7,441 bases of DNA from Promethearchaeota archaeon. Its GTDB lineage: Archaea; Asgardarchaeota; Lokiarchaeia; Sigyniarchaeales; Promethearchaeaceae. Below, one piece after another: positions 1 to 5,518 of the stretch. The notes below the pieces were generated by a model. It was not told the DNA's origin and made no database searches. It worked only from the letters and a program-made list of their open reading frames with translations. The DNA lies in NCBI GenBank assembly GCA_014729055.1, contig WJKO01000153.1, forward strand, positions 1 to 7,441. The letters run 5' to 3'. Every line of letters starts with the position of its first letter. The first letter of the stretch is position 1. The position numbers and the translations under genes were made by a program.

Positions 1-694
1 GTGATTCTTTTCTAAAATATTGTTCATGGAACATAAGTTCAACCTTATTTTTCAATAAATTGTTTTTTGTCTTTTTCTTCATATTTCGGTTGATATTGCT
101 AAGTTTAATGTTATTTATAACCCCCGCACAAGCCACAAACACCATATTAGTATTTGGATCCCTCCAAACACCTTCTTTATTCACAATATCCACTTGTTTT
201 TGCGATAGATAGTACGAACCATTGCCTTCTTTCCAAAACAAACCAACTAATATCTTTATACCTCTATCTTGCAATGCCTTTACTGCTTCAAGAGGTGCCA
301 TTGTAAAATGTATTGTTGTCGTATTAGAAATTATTTCTTTTCCTGCAAATCTTTCAACTTGTTTCATTGTGGTATCATAATCATGAGCGATGTCATCATA
401 TTTTGCATATTTATATGGTGCTGGTGGTGAGTTTTGCAGAGCATGAAAGCTTAGATTGAGCCATTTTGAATGAGATTTCCATTCTTGCTTCCAATTATTA
501 GGAAACTCTGATAAATTAAATCCTCTTGTCTGGTAATATATATTAAGATGGATTTTCGTTCCGTATTCTAAGTGAAGATCATGCCACATCTTCAAATACC
601 AGTGATCTAATAGGGAAGGATACTTTTTTGGGTCTTCTGCTAGATCCTTGAAAAAAAGAATGTTATCATCTATTCCATATCGATAGTTTTTCAT
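1..694 (-). CDS. Polysaccharide deacetylase-like (glycoside hydrolase/deacetylase fold) protein, 3' end outside window
   Basis: An uninterrupted frame runs from the ATG at 694 to the left edge, giving 231 residues with no stop; the C-terminus is missing. The N-terminal part reads YGIDD (residues 6-10), then NIYYQT (51-56), GFNLSEFP (58-65), a Trp-rich segment (W68, W72, W78), LSFHA (81-85), and SNTTTIHF (123-130) followed by a strand ILVGLF (148-153). From memory, this order of Asp-Asp, LSFHA and TTTIH resembles uncharacterised proteins of the NodB/polysaccharide-deacetylase-like barrel superfamily, with D9/D10, H84 and H129 as possible metal or catalytic ligands. The substrate cannot be read from sequence. 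No signal peptide or membrane segment is seen, so a cytoplasmic site is likely. The gene lies 54 bases behind the WD40-TIR gene on the same strand and may be co-transcribed with it, although a T-rich stretch near 731-738 (T on the minus strand) could separate them. The coding frame is secure; the family is moderately sure. Confidence 0.6.
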   Translation of the reverse strand, partial: MKNYRYGIDDNILFFKDLAEDPKKYPSLLDHWYLKMWHDLHLEYGTKIHLNIYYQTRGFNLSEFPNNWKQEWKSHSKWLNLSFHALQNSPPAPYKYAKYDDIAHDYDTTMKQVERFAGKEIISNTTTIHFTMAPLEAVKALQDRGIKILVGLFWKEGNGSYYLSQKQVDIVNKEGVWRDPNTNMVFVACAGVINNIKLSNINRNMKKKTKNNLLKNKVELMFHEQYFRKES

Positions 695-748
695 AACTTC
701 TCATCAAAGCAAATTTTTCTTTAAATTGATAAAAAATATTGTTTCTAA

Positions 749-2149
749 TTATTTCTTTGCTTTAATCTTCTTGTTAATCAATTGATATAGACGTTGGACA
801 AACCCTTTAAAATCTTTAGGTGTATATTGAACGCCCAATTTTGTCGTTAGTAGCGGTGGGATGTCTGCTTCTTTTTCGAATACAGGAATTATTAATTTTT
901 TCATTTTATATCCTACCATCCATTCATTTCTGACTGCATCGGATTTTAACGAGTTTTCTGAACAGAAAACAATTAATACATCCGCCCTTCCTATATTATC
1001 GTTCATATATACTAGGATATCATCTAACATGTTTTCTTCCCAATATAAAACCTCGGAAATATCGCTGTAAGTACTGGTGAGTAATTTAGAGATTCTTGGT
1101 ATATCGAATTTTCGTGAGTCGATAGTGGCATATGAAATAAACACAGTTGTTTTCGCCTTTTGTTCTTCTGAGATTATGGTTTTCTGTTCCTCTTGTGGAT
1201 TAAGTATAGATTCTAAAGAAAGACATTCGTCGAGAGGATCCCAGATTTTTACATACCCATGATGATCTGCTGCTGCAATAATATGCGTACCCGGTAAAAA
1301 TGAGGTAGATTGAACATAAGTGCCATGTTTAAACGAGTTGACTTCCTCACCTTTTGCAATATTCCAAATTTTAACGAAATTATCACCTGATGCTGAAGCT
1401 ATGTATTTTGCATCATCTGAGATATCAATACAATTAATAGATCCATTATGACCCTCGAATCTTTTTAATTCTTTACCAGAAATAACATCCCAGATTCGTA
1501 TAGTTTTATCCATTGAACCAGAAATGAGGATATCTCCTTTCGGACTGAAATCCAATGAATTCACGGCAAATTGATGCCCCTCAATGGTAAGATAAGATTC
1601 TGATTGCCTCCATTTCCATAACTTGATACATTTTTGATCAGCAGATGCAATAATTCGACCGTTTGGCGAAATTACAACCGAATTAATGCCTGTTTCATGT
1701 TCTGTTAACGAATAAACTGTCTTTTTTGCGTTCCAATCCCATATACGGACAGCTTTATCTTCAGCGCCGCTTATAACATACTTATTATCATAGCTGAAAC
1801 AAGCAGAAAAGATGCCGCCTTTATGATCTTCCAAATTTCTTAGAACCTTTCCTGAATCTATTGACCATAATTTAAGAGTCTCATCCTCAGATCCGCTGAT
1901 TATTTTTTGTCCATCGGGCGAAATGTTTACGCAATTAACTTCTTCCTCATGTCCTTTCAATTCATGGACAAGGTCTCCATTTTGCAGCTGCCAAACCTTA
2001 ACCGTACGGTCAATTGACCCCGTAATAAGATTTTTTAAATCTGGTGTAACGCAGACGGAGTAGATAGCCCGATTATGTGGTTTAAACTGCTTTAAAAGAC
2101 CTTTCTCTGACATATTTTCCTCGTCGATACAGAAATTCTTTTTAGACAT
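749..2149 (-). CDS. WD40 beta-propeller fused to a TIR domain (probable sensor-effector NADase)
   Basis: The 466-residue protein has seven WD40 repeats at about residues 18-305, each with a GH/PH-like start and an IWD/LWS/VWQ end (W53, W95, W138, W178, W220, W262, W303), enough for one complete seven-bladed propeller. A Glu/Lys linker (306-333) leads to a TIR domain (335-460). Its landmarks are VFISYATIDS (336-345), the YWEENMLDD segment (369-377), DVLIVFCSENS (390-400), VRNEW with candidate catalytic Glu409 (406-410), and IIPVF (420-424). In SARM1-like and bacterial TIR domains a Glu at this position supports NAD+ cleavage, so enzyme activity is plausible. The propeller probably binds a protein partner or trigger. 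There is no NTPase oligomerisation module between sensor and effector, unlike STAND proteins. No membrane segment is present. The ATG at 2149 follows a TATA-like box by about 35 bases; an in-frame Met at residue 13 is an alternative start. The gene sits between the beta-CASP nuclease and the deacetylase-like gene. Confidence 0.93.
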   Translation of the reverse strand: MSKKNFCIDEENMSEKGLLKQFKPHNRAIYSVCVTPDLKNLITGSIDRTVKVWQLQNGDLVHELKGHEEEVNCVNISPDGQKIISGSEDETLKLWSIDSGKVLRNLEDHKGGIFSACFSYDNKYVISGAEDKAVRIWDWNAKKTVYSLTEHETGINSVVISPNGRIIASADQKCIKLWKWRQSESYLTIEGHQFAVNSLDFSPKGDILISGSMDKTIRIWDVISGKELKRFEGHNGSINCIDISDDAKYIASASGDNFVKIWNIAKGEEVNSFKHGTYVQSTSFLPGTHIIAAADHHGYVKIWDPLDECLSLESILNPQEEQKTIISEEQKAKTTVFISYATIDSRKFDIPRISKLLTSTYSDISEVLYWEENMLDDILVYMNDNIGRADVLIVFCSENSLKSDAVRNEWMVGYKMKKLIIPVFEKEADIPPLLTTKLGVQYTPKDFKGFVQRLYQLINKKIKAKK

Positions 2150-2177
2150 GCTTAATCATTATTTTCCTTTTTTATGA

Positions 2178-2185
2178 TATATTTA
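2178..2185 (-). promoter_or_regulatory. TATA-like box of the WD40-TIR gene
   Basis: The minus strand reads TAAATATA, placing a start site near 2157, a few bases before the ATG at 2149. This suggests a leaderless or nearly leaderless mRNA and independent transcription from the nuclease gene upstream. The AT-rich surroundings make chance matches common. Confidence 0.4.
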
Positions 2186-2212
2186 TGATAATTCTATTTG
2201 TTGTCTATAGTA

Positions 2213-3799
2213 TTAGAAATTATATTTCTTTTTTAGTTCTGGAATGATAATATCACCAGAAAGTCCTAAATGTTCAAATGTCTCGGGATGGTCTGTATGA
2301 ATCGGAATGATATTGTCAGCATTGATTTTATCTAATGTCTCTCGCAGATGATCCGTGCACATATGACCTGAAGAATGAATTGTCTCTGTTTTAAGAATCC
2401 CAAAATGTTCTAACCACGAATCTAGCTTTCTTTCTTGAATCTCCATTTCTTCATTAAACGGATCTGTAATTGAATTGATATATATTGTTGTATTTGGATC
2501 GGGATTTATATCAATTAATTCTCCTAACATATAGAAATTTAGGTAGAGCATATAACGTTCTGGTTCTTTCTGTATTTCTTTAAAAGTTATATATTCTTTG
2601 TTTTTGAATATTTTTTGTTCAAATCCTCGATAATCACGCCTTTCAAATCTACCCCATCCCTTCCTTCTTAAATAGATTGCAATATGTTCGTCATCGTTCT
2701 CAGGTAAAGGATAGTCTTGTAAAAATAACTCTACATCAGACTCTGGACGGTCTCCCAAACAATCCTTAAAATTATCTATCATTCTATAGATCTTTGGGTC
2801 TATTGCGAATATCCGATCATATTTTTTAGCTAGTTTATAATACATAAGAACCCTATCAAGATTACGCATGGGAAAATTGACCAGTATTAAACCTGGATGG
2901 CTTCTTATCATATCTCGTGAGCGAATTTTCACATCATCTTCTGATTCTTCCCCGCCATGATACTCTTTAAAATTATATTTTTCGATTGATGGAATCCGTG
3001 TCCCTTCAGTAATGATGGCAATTGGATTTGATTTCTTCGCGTTTTCGACGAAGTTATCTATCCATTCTGGATGTAATCCGTGATAACGAAAGTCTCCTGT
3101 ATATACAATGCTCTGACCATCATATTTTACAATATATGCACAAGCTCCTGCAATAGAATGATCAACGGTATAATGCTCAATTTCAATATCCCCTTGCTCG
3201 CCTTTGAATATGATCGGCTTTTCTTTTCCCAATAATTTTATACTTCTTTTCGTTTCCTCTTCAGAATAGTCCCGCTTAGTTGCTCTTTTATAGCCATATT
3301 TTTTTGCATTTTTCGGTTTGGTTTTTTTCTTAACCATTTTAAATTGTTCGTGGAATTTCAAAATCTCGTTTAGATCTGGATCTATTGAGGTTTCCGCTAT
3401 AAATTCCAATATTGCTTTAGATACCCAGGTCATGTAAATTGGAGTATCTTGTTTAAGAAAACCGATAAACTTGTAATGATCCATATGAGGATGAGTTAAG
3501 AAAAAAGCGTCAACTATATTCTCATCTGTTTCTGTTATATTATATGGTTTTTGCTTTAAAATGTCTTTATAGGGTTTAATTAGGTCATTTCTATAAATTT
3601 GGTTTATGGATGGAATGAGTTTGAGATATAAATAATCAATAATTCCGTTAAATCTACGCGGATTGAGAAAATCTGCAAAAAACTCATTTCTATCATTAAA
3701 TGACAGACCGTAATCGAAAAGAAAATGCTTTTTAGATGCATTAATGAAAATTTTATTTCCACCTATTTCATTTATGCCACCAAATATCTGTATTTCCAT
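2213..3799 (-). CDS. Metallo-beta-lactamase/beta-CASP nuclease, RNase J-like
   Basis: The protein has 528 residues with the complete signature of a metal-dependent beta-CASP nuclease. The metallo-beta-lactamase part shows GGINEIGGN near the N-terminus (7-15), LFDYG (27-31), the zinc motif HPHMDH (103-108), VDHS with H214, and TGDFRYHG with D236. The beta-CASP part has ITEGTRI with motif-A Glu265, SGHM with H479, and a C-terminal IHTDHPE with H501, matching the SGHA and PVHGE positions of RNase J. These enzymes process or degrade RNA with two zinc ions, in the cytoplasm; whether this one is an exo- or endonuclease, or acts on DNA, cannot be told. An insertion at about 154-177 is very rich in Lys/Arg (KKKTKPKNAKK) and could bind nucleic acid. 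The ATG at 3799 gives the expected MEIQIFGG start and follows a TATA-like box by about 25 bases. The gene is divergent from the putative large RNA gene and heads the leftward gene series. Confidence 0.9.
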   Translation of the reverse strand: MEIQIFGGINEIGGNKIFINASKKHFLFDYGLSFNDRNEFFADFLNPRRFNGIIDYLYLKLIPSINQIYRNDLIKPYKDILKQKPYNITETDENIVDAFFLTHPHMDHYKFIGFLKQDTPIYMTWVSKAILEFIAETSIDPDLNEILKFHEQFKMVKKKTKPKNAKKYGYKRATKRDYSEEETKRSIKLLGKEKPIIFKGEQGDIEIEHYTVDHSIAGACAYIVKYDGQSIVYTGDFRYHGLHPEWIDNFVENAKKSNPIAIITEGTRIPSIEKYNFKEYHGGEESEDDVKIRSRDMIRSHPGLILVNFPMRNLDRVLMYYKLAKKYDRIFAIDPKIYRMIDNFKDCLGDRPESDVELFLQDYPLPENDDEHIAIYLRRKGWGRFERRDYRGFEQKIFKNKEYITFKEIQKEPERYMLYLNFYMLGELIDINPDPNTTIYINSITDPFNEEMEIQERKLDSWLEHFGILKTETIHSSGHMCTDHLRETLDKINADNIIPIHTDHPETFEHLGLSGDIIIPELKKKYNF

Positions 3800-3821
3800 A
3801 GTTTTCTTTTAACTCTTATAC

Positions 3822-3829
3822 AATTTAAA
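3822..3829 (-). promoter_or_regulatory. TATA-like box of the beta-CASP nuclease gene
   Basis: The minus strand reads TTTAAATT, about 25 bases before the ATG at 3799. That spacing fits a leaderless archaeal transcript starting at or near the start codon. It lies about 45 bases from the divergent box at 3873-3880, so the two promoters share a short control region. Confidence 0.45.
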
Positions 3830-3872
3830 TTTTGAACTAGCATCAATAGATATTAACCATTTAATAATGAGC

Positions 3873-3880
3873 TTTAAATA
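3873..3880 (+). promoter_or_regulatory. TATA-like box of the putative large RNA gene
   Basis: The plus strand reads TTTAAATA, preceded by GAGC. A start site 24-28 bases downstream falls at about 3900-3904, just before the first stable hairpin (3911-3926). The agreement between box and start of structure is the main support. Confidence 0.5.
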
Positions 3881-3944
3881 TGATTCCGACAAAAATAATA
3901 TTGATGCGGAGAGTACTTCGGTATTCAAAGTATCTCGAGAAGGT

Positions 3945-4010
3945 TAGGTATTTTATAACAATACGTTATTAATACTGCAATAATCTATGATTATTGTTGT
4001 TAATAACCTA
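3945..4010 (+). other. Predicted three-way junction in the large RNA
   Basis: TAG (3945-3947) can pair with CTA (4008-4010). Directly inside, GTATT (3948-3952) pairs with AATAC (3960-3964) around a 7-base loop, and GTTATTAA (3965-3972) pairs perfectly with TTAATAAC (4000-4007). The latter stem continues past an internal loop into CAATAATC/GATTATTG (3978-3985/3989-3996). The helices abut with no unpaired junction bases, as expected for stacking. The outer stem is only 3 pairs, and an alternative AGGTTA/TAACCT pairing (3941-3946/4004-4009) exists. Confidence 0.55.
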
Positions 4011-4038
4011 GTATTAATAGTCCTCGGAAAATTAATAC
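4011..4038 (+). other. CUCG-tip hairpin, copy 1
   Basis: GTATTAAT (4011-4018) pairs with ATTAATAC (4031-4038), 8 Watson-Crick pairs. The tip TCCTCGGA (4021-4028) can close as UC/GA around CUCG (4023-4026), leaving an A·A/G·A internal loop. The same tip recurs in two other hairpins of this RNA. Confidence 0.7.
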
Positions 4039-4180
4039 AACTTCGGATCGCAAGATGCGAAGAGAACACCGATATTCGTATTGGATGTTTACGGCTCGCC
4101 TTCCAGAGTGATACAAGGTTATATCCGAAAGGATGTAATTGAAATGGATAGATTCTTGAAAAAGATCTAAAAGTTTCGTC

Positions 4181-4208
4181 CTGATATATTTCCTCGGAAG
4201 TATATTGG
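4181..4208 (+). other. CUCG-tip hairpin, copy 2
   Basis: Twelve continuous pairs, including T·G wobbles, join 4181-4192 to 4197-4208 around the loop CTCG (4193-4196). It is the longest uninterrupted stem in the region. Confidence 0.75.
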
Positions 4209-4227
4209 AGTGACTCGACCACTATCG

Positions 4228-4253
4228 CTTTAGGATAACGCATTATCCTGAGG
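4228..4253 (+). other. Eleven-pair hairpin in the large RNA
   Basis: CTTTAGGATAA (4228-4238) pairs with TTATCCTGAGG (4243-4253), with two T·G wobbles, around CGCA. An outer pairing TCGACC/GGTTGA (4215-4220/4252-4257) could enclose it but shares the last two bases. Confidence 0.7.
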
Positions 4254-4346
4254 TTGATGAATTTGTATCATAACGTAAAAGGATCAATACCAAAAGTATT
4301 GATCGGAACAAAAAACATTACTGAAAAGTAAAGTAAGAGTTCCATC

Positions 4347-4370
4347 CAGGGGATTCCTCGGAATAACCTG
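4347..4370 (+). other. CUCG-tip hairpin, copy 3
   Basis: CAGG/CCTG (4347-4350/4367-4370) and ATTC/GAAT (4353-4356/4361-4364) flank a tandem G·A pair (G4351·A4366, G4352·A4365), and CTCG (4357-4360) forms the loop. Tandem sheared G·A pairs are typical of folded RNA. The hairpin abuts the next one (4371-4386, GCAA loop), suggesting coaxial stacking. Confidence 0.7.
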
Positions 4371-4474
4371 ATTATCGCAAGATAATATCGCTAAAGAATG
4401 ATGCGGCACTCAATGGCGAATGATCCAAGATACGCTGGAAGATGATAACGGAATAAATTATATGATACCTCCAA

Positions 4475-4530
4475 AGGTAAGGAAAGGCACTCTTGAGTGT
4501 TGGACCTTGCCGACTTTCTCACCTTTTTTA
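4475..4530 (+). terminator. Terminal stem and T-run of the large RNA
   Basis: AGGTAAGGAAAG (4475-4486) pairs with CTTTCTCACCT (4514-4524): ten pairs with one A·C mismatch and one bulged G4482. Inside sits the CACT/AGTG hairpin with a CUUG loop (4492-4495). Six T residues follow at 4524-4529. Archaeal termination mainly needs the T-run. The stop codon of the convergent GTPase-fusion gene is only 12 bases beyond. A competing hairpin TACCT/AGGTA (4466-4479) uses part of the 5' arm. Confidence 0.55.
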
Positions 4531-4541
4531 TACATTTTATA

Positions 4542-5420
4542 TCATCTAATGAATGATCTAGTGATTAATTCTTTTCTAAAATTAGTGACCAAATTTGTCG
4601 CATAAACTCTATAATTGAGTTCAGGCGGCATTGCTTTCTTAATTGGATTTATCAGTTTGCTATTCATGTATTTATCGGAAAATTCTGTATGTATATCAAG
4701 AGTAGGATCGAGTTTATGTAGTAAGATTATAAACTCTCTAAGACGTTGTGAATCGGTCAATGCATACATGATGTCTTTTAGATAATTCATTGCATTGATA
4801 TATGGTATTGGTCCCTCTCTATTTTGAATATCAATAACGAATATGACTTTATCATAATTTAGTAGGTATTTTTTAGGATTACTCAAAATCACCTCACGAT
4901 CTTCTATACTTCCCCCGTATTCATAGATATTTTTATAATTTTTGCTTAATTCTTTATTCCCAAGACTAATCCCATTTTCTTTACAAATTGCTTCAAAATT
5001 CTTGAGTCCTTGTGTTGGTTTTATCTCTGATATAATAGAGTTGATGTGTGTCAGATTCATAATTATTGATGTTTTTCCGCTACCAGATAACCCCAGAACT
5101 AGTATCTTCTCATCCCTTCCTACGATCTCGGTTTCATCGGGAGAAATAACGCTGACGTAACCATCCAGAGAATCGAGTAAAGCAAATATTTGTCTATTTC
5201 TAATCTCGAAATATTTCATTATCCCCTTTTTTTTCGACCTTAGAATTTTCGCGTTTTCCATTTTTTTTAATTGTTGGGATGTACTTGACTGGCTCTTTCC
5301 GATAATATTTTCAATCTCTCCCGCATTTAGAGGTTTATCACGTAATGCTAAAACAATCTTTAGTCTGGAATCATCTGCTAATCCCTTTAAAACATTAATA
5401 TGAGCTTTAGTAATATTCAT
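4542..5420 (-). CDS. ArsR-type winged helix fused to an Arf/Rag-like GTPase domain
   Basis: The 292-residue protein begins with an ArsR-like helix-turn-helix (about 5-85): LADDSRLKIVLAL (14-26) and a recognition-helix region QSSTSQQLKKMENAKIL (44-60), followed by a basic wing. The ELCVCDLC-type metal site of classical ArsR is absent. A P-loop GTPase domain follows (about 104-280): Walker A GLSGSGKT (110-117), switch I PTQG with T136, a G3-like YEYGGS (166-171), G4 HKLD (235-238), and a possible G5 ATN (274-276). PTxG is typical of the Arf family and HK-D of Rag/Gtr GTPases. In G3 the usual Asp is Glu167 and the catalytic Gln is Ser171, so hydrolysis may be slow or altered. The likely role is a transcription regulator switched by nucleotide state. 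It is divergent from the SAM hydroxide adenosyltransferase gene (98-base gap) and convergent with the large RNA. The start follows a TATA-like box by about 25 bases. Confidence 0.88.
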   Translation of the reverse strand: MNITKAHINVLKGLADDSRLKIVLALRDKPLNAGEIENIIGKSQSSTSQQLKKMENAKILRSKKKGIMKYFEIRNRQIFALLDSLDGYVSVISPDETEIVGRDEKILVLGLSGSGKTSIIMNLTHINSIISEIKPTQGLKNFEAICKENGISLGNKELSKNYKNIYEYGGSIEDREVILSNPKKYLLNYDKVIFVIDIQNREGPIPYINAMNYLKDIMYALTDSQRLREFIILLHKLDPTLDIHTEFSDKYMNSKLINPIKKAMPPELNYRVYATNLVTNFRKELITRSFIR

Positions 5421-5443
5421 ATCATAATATTAGGATATAATAA

Positions 5444-5451
5444 TATATAAA
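5444..5451 (-). promoter_or_regulatory. TATA-like box of the ArsR-GTPase gene
   Basis: The minus strand reads TTTATATA, preceded by CGGA, about 25 bases before the ATG at 5420. This predicts a leaderless mRNA. It lies in the 98-base divergent region, where an ArsR-type protein could also control the SAM-enzyme gene. No clear operator palindrome stands out from the AT-rich background. Confidence 0.5.
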
Positions 5452-5518
5452 TCCGATTATATGGTAGATCTAAAAAAGATAATAAATTGAAACCGAAAAA
5501 TATCAATTAAGATTAAAC

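Larger units (their letters stand above)
4096..4419 (+). other. Predicted long-range helix closing the central domain of the RNA
   Basis: TCGCC (4096-4100) is complementary to GGCGA (4415-4419), and GAGTG (4106-4110) to CACTC (4407-4411). The two 5-pair helices are in the correct nested order, separated by a 5x3 internal loop, and are G-C rich in otherwise AT-rich sequence. If real, they enclose all hairpins from 4117 to 4386 in one domain. This is inference from complementarity alone. Confidence 0.45.
3901..4530 (+). ncRNA. Large structured non-coding RNA of unknown class (about 630 nt)
   Basis: No convincing protein lies here, but the plus strand is packed with hairpins. Stems and loops, in order: 3911-3926 (UUCG); junction 3945-4010; 4011-4038 (CUCG); 4041-4062 (GCAA); 4064-4090 (UUCG); 4117-4140 (GAAA, 10 pairs); 4149-4169 (GAAA); 4181-4208 (CUCG, 12 pairs); 4228-4253 (CGCA, 11 pairs); 4282-4304 (CAAAA, 9 pairs); 4305-4343 (GAAA); 4347-4370 (CUCG); 4371-4386 (GCAA); 4466-4479 (CCAA); 4486-4501 (CUUG). 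Most loops belong to the UNCG/YNMG, GNRA or CUUG families when read on the plus strand; on the minus strand none would, which fixes the orientation. G-U pairs and single bulges inside stems also fit RNA. A TATA-like box precedes it and a stem plus T-run ends it. The landmarks of RNase P RNA, SRP RNA and group I/II introns were not found. Exact ends are inferred; the class is unknown. Confidence 0.85.

Noticed and set aside
861..1262. Two short plus-strand open frames opposite the TIR coding part
   Set aside because: They are antisense to a well-supported domain-containing gene and encode no recognisable motif.
3953..4243. Minus-strand open frame of 96 codons within the RNA region
   Set aside because: It lies opposite the hairpin-rich segment, its product is irregular with no recognisable motif, and the structure of the plus strand explains the sequence better.
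4254..4324. Possible C/D box guide RNA (TGATGA at 4255-4260, CTGA at 4321-4324)
   Set aside because: The CTGA overlaps the end of a TTACT stem and its GAAA loop, no paired D'/C' boxes or terminal stem are seen, and the short motifs are expected by chance.
3901..4530. Group II or group I intron, RNase P RNA or SRP RNA
   Set aside because: No domain V-like hairpin near the 3' end, no GTGCG-type 5' end, no intron-encoded protein or split host gene, no RNase P core motifs, and no SRP helix 8 signature could be found by eye. A covariance-model search would be needed to exclude them fully.
4440..4547. Eight-base complementarity AGATGATA/TATCATCT as a closing stem of the RNA
   Set aside because: The 3' arm lies beyond the T-run and inside the end of the GTPase gene, and several AT-rich 8-base matches are expected by chance in a region of this size.
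4420..4605. Plus-strand open frame of 61 codons
   Set aside because: It starts inside the structured RNA, crosses the predicted terminator and ends inside the opposite-strand GTPase gene; it has no ribosome binding site or motif.
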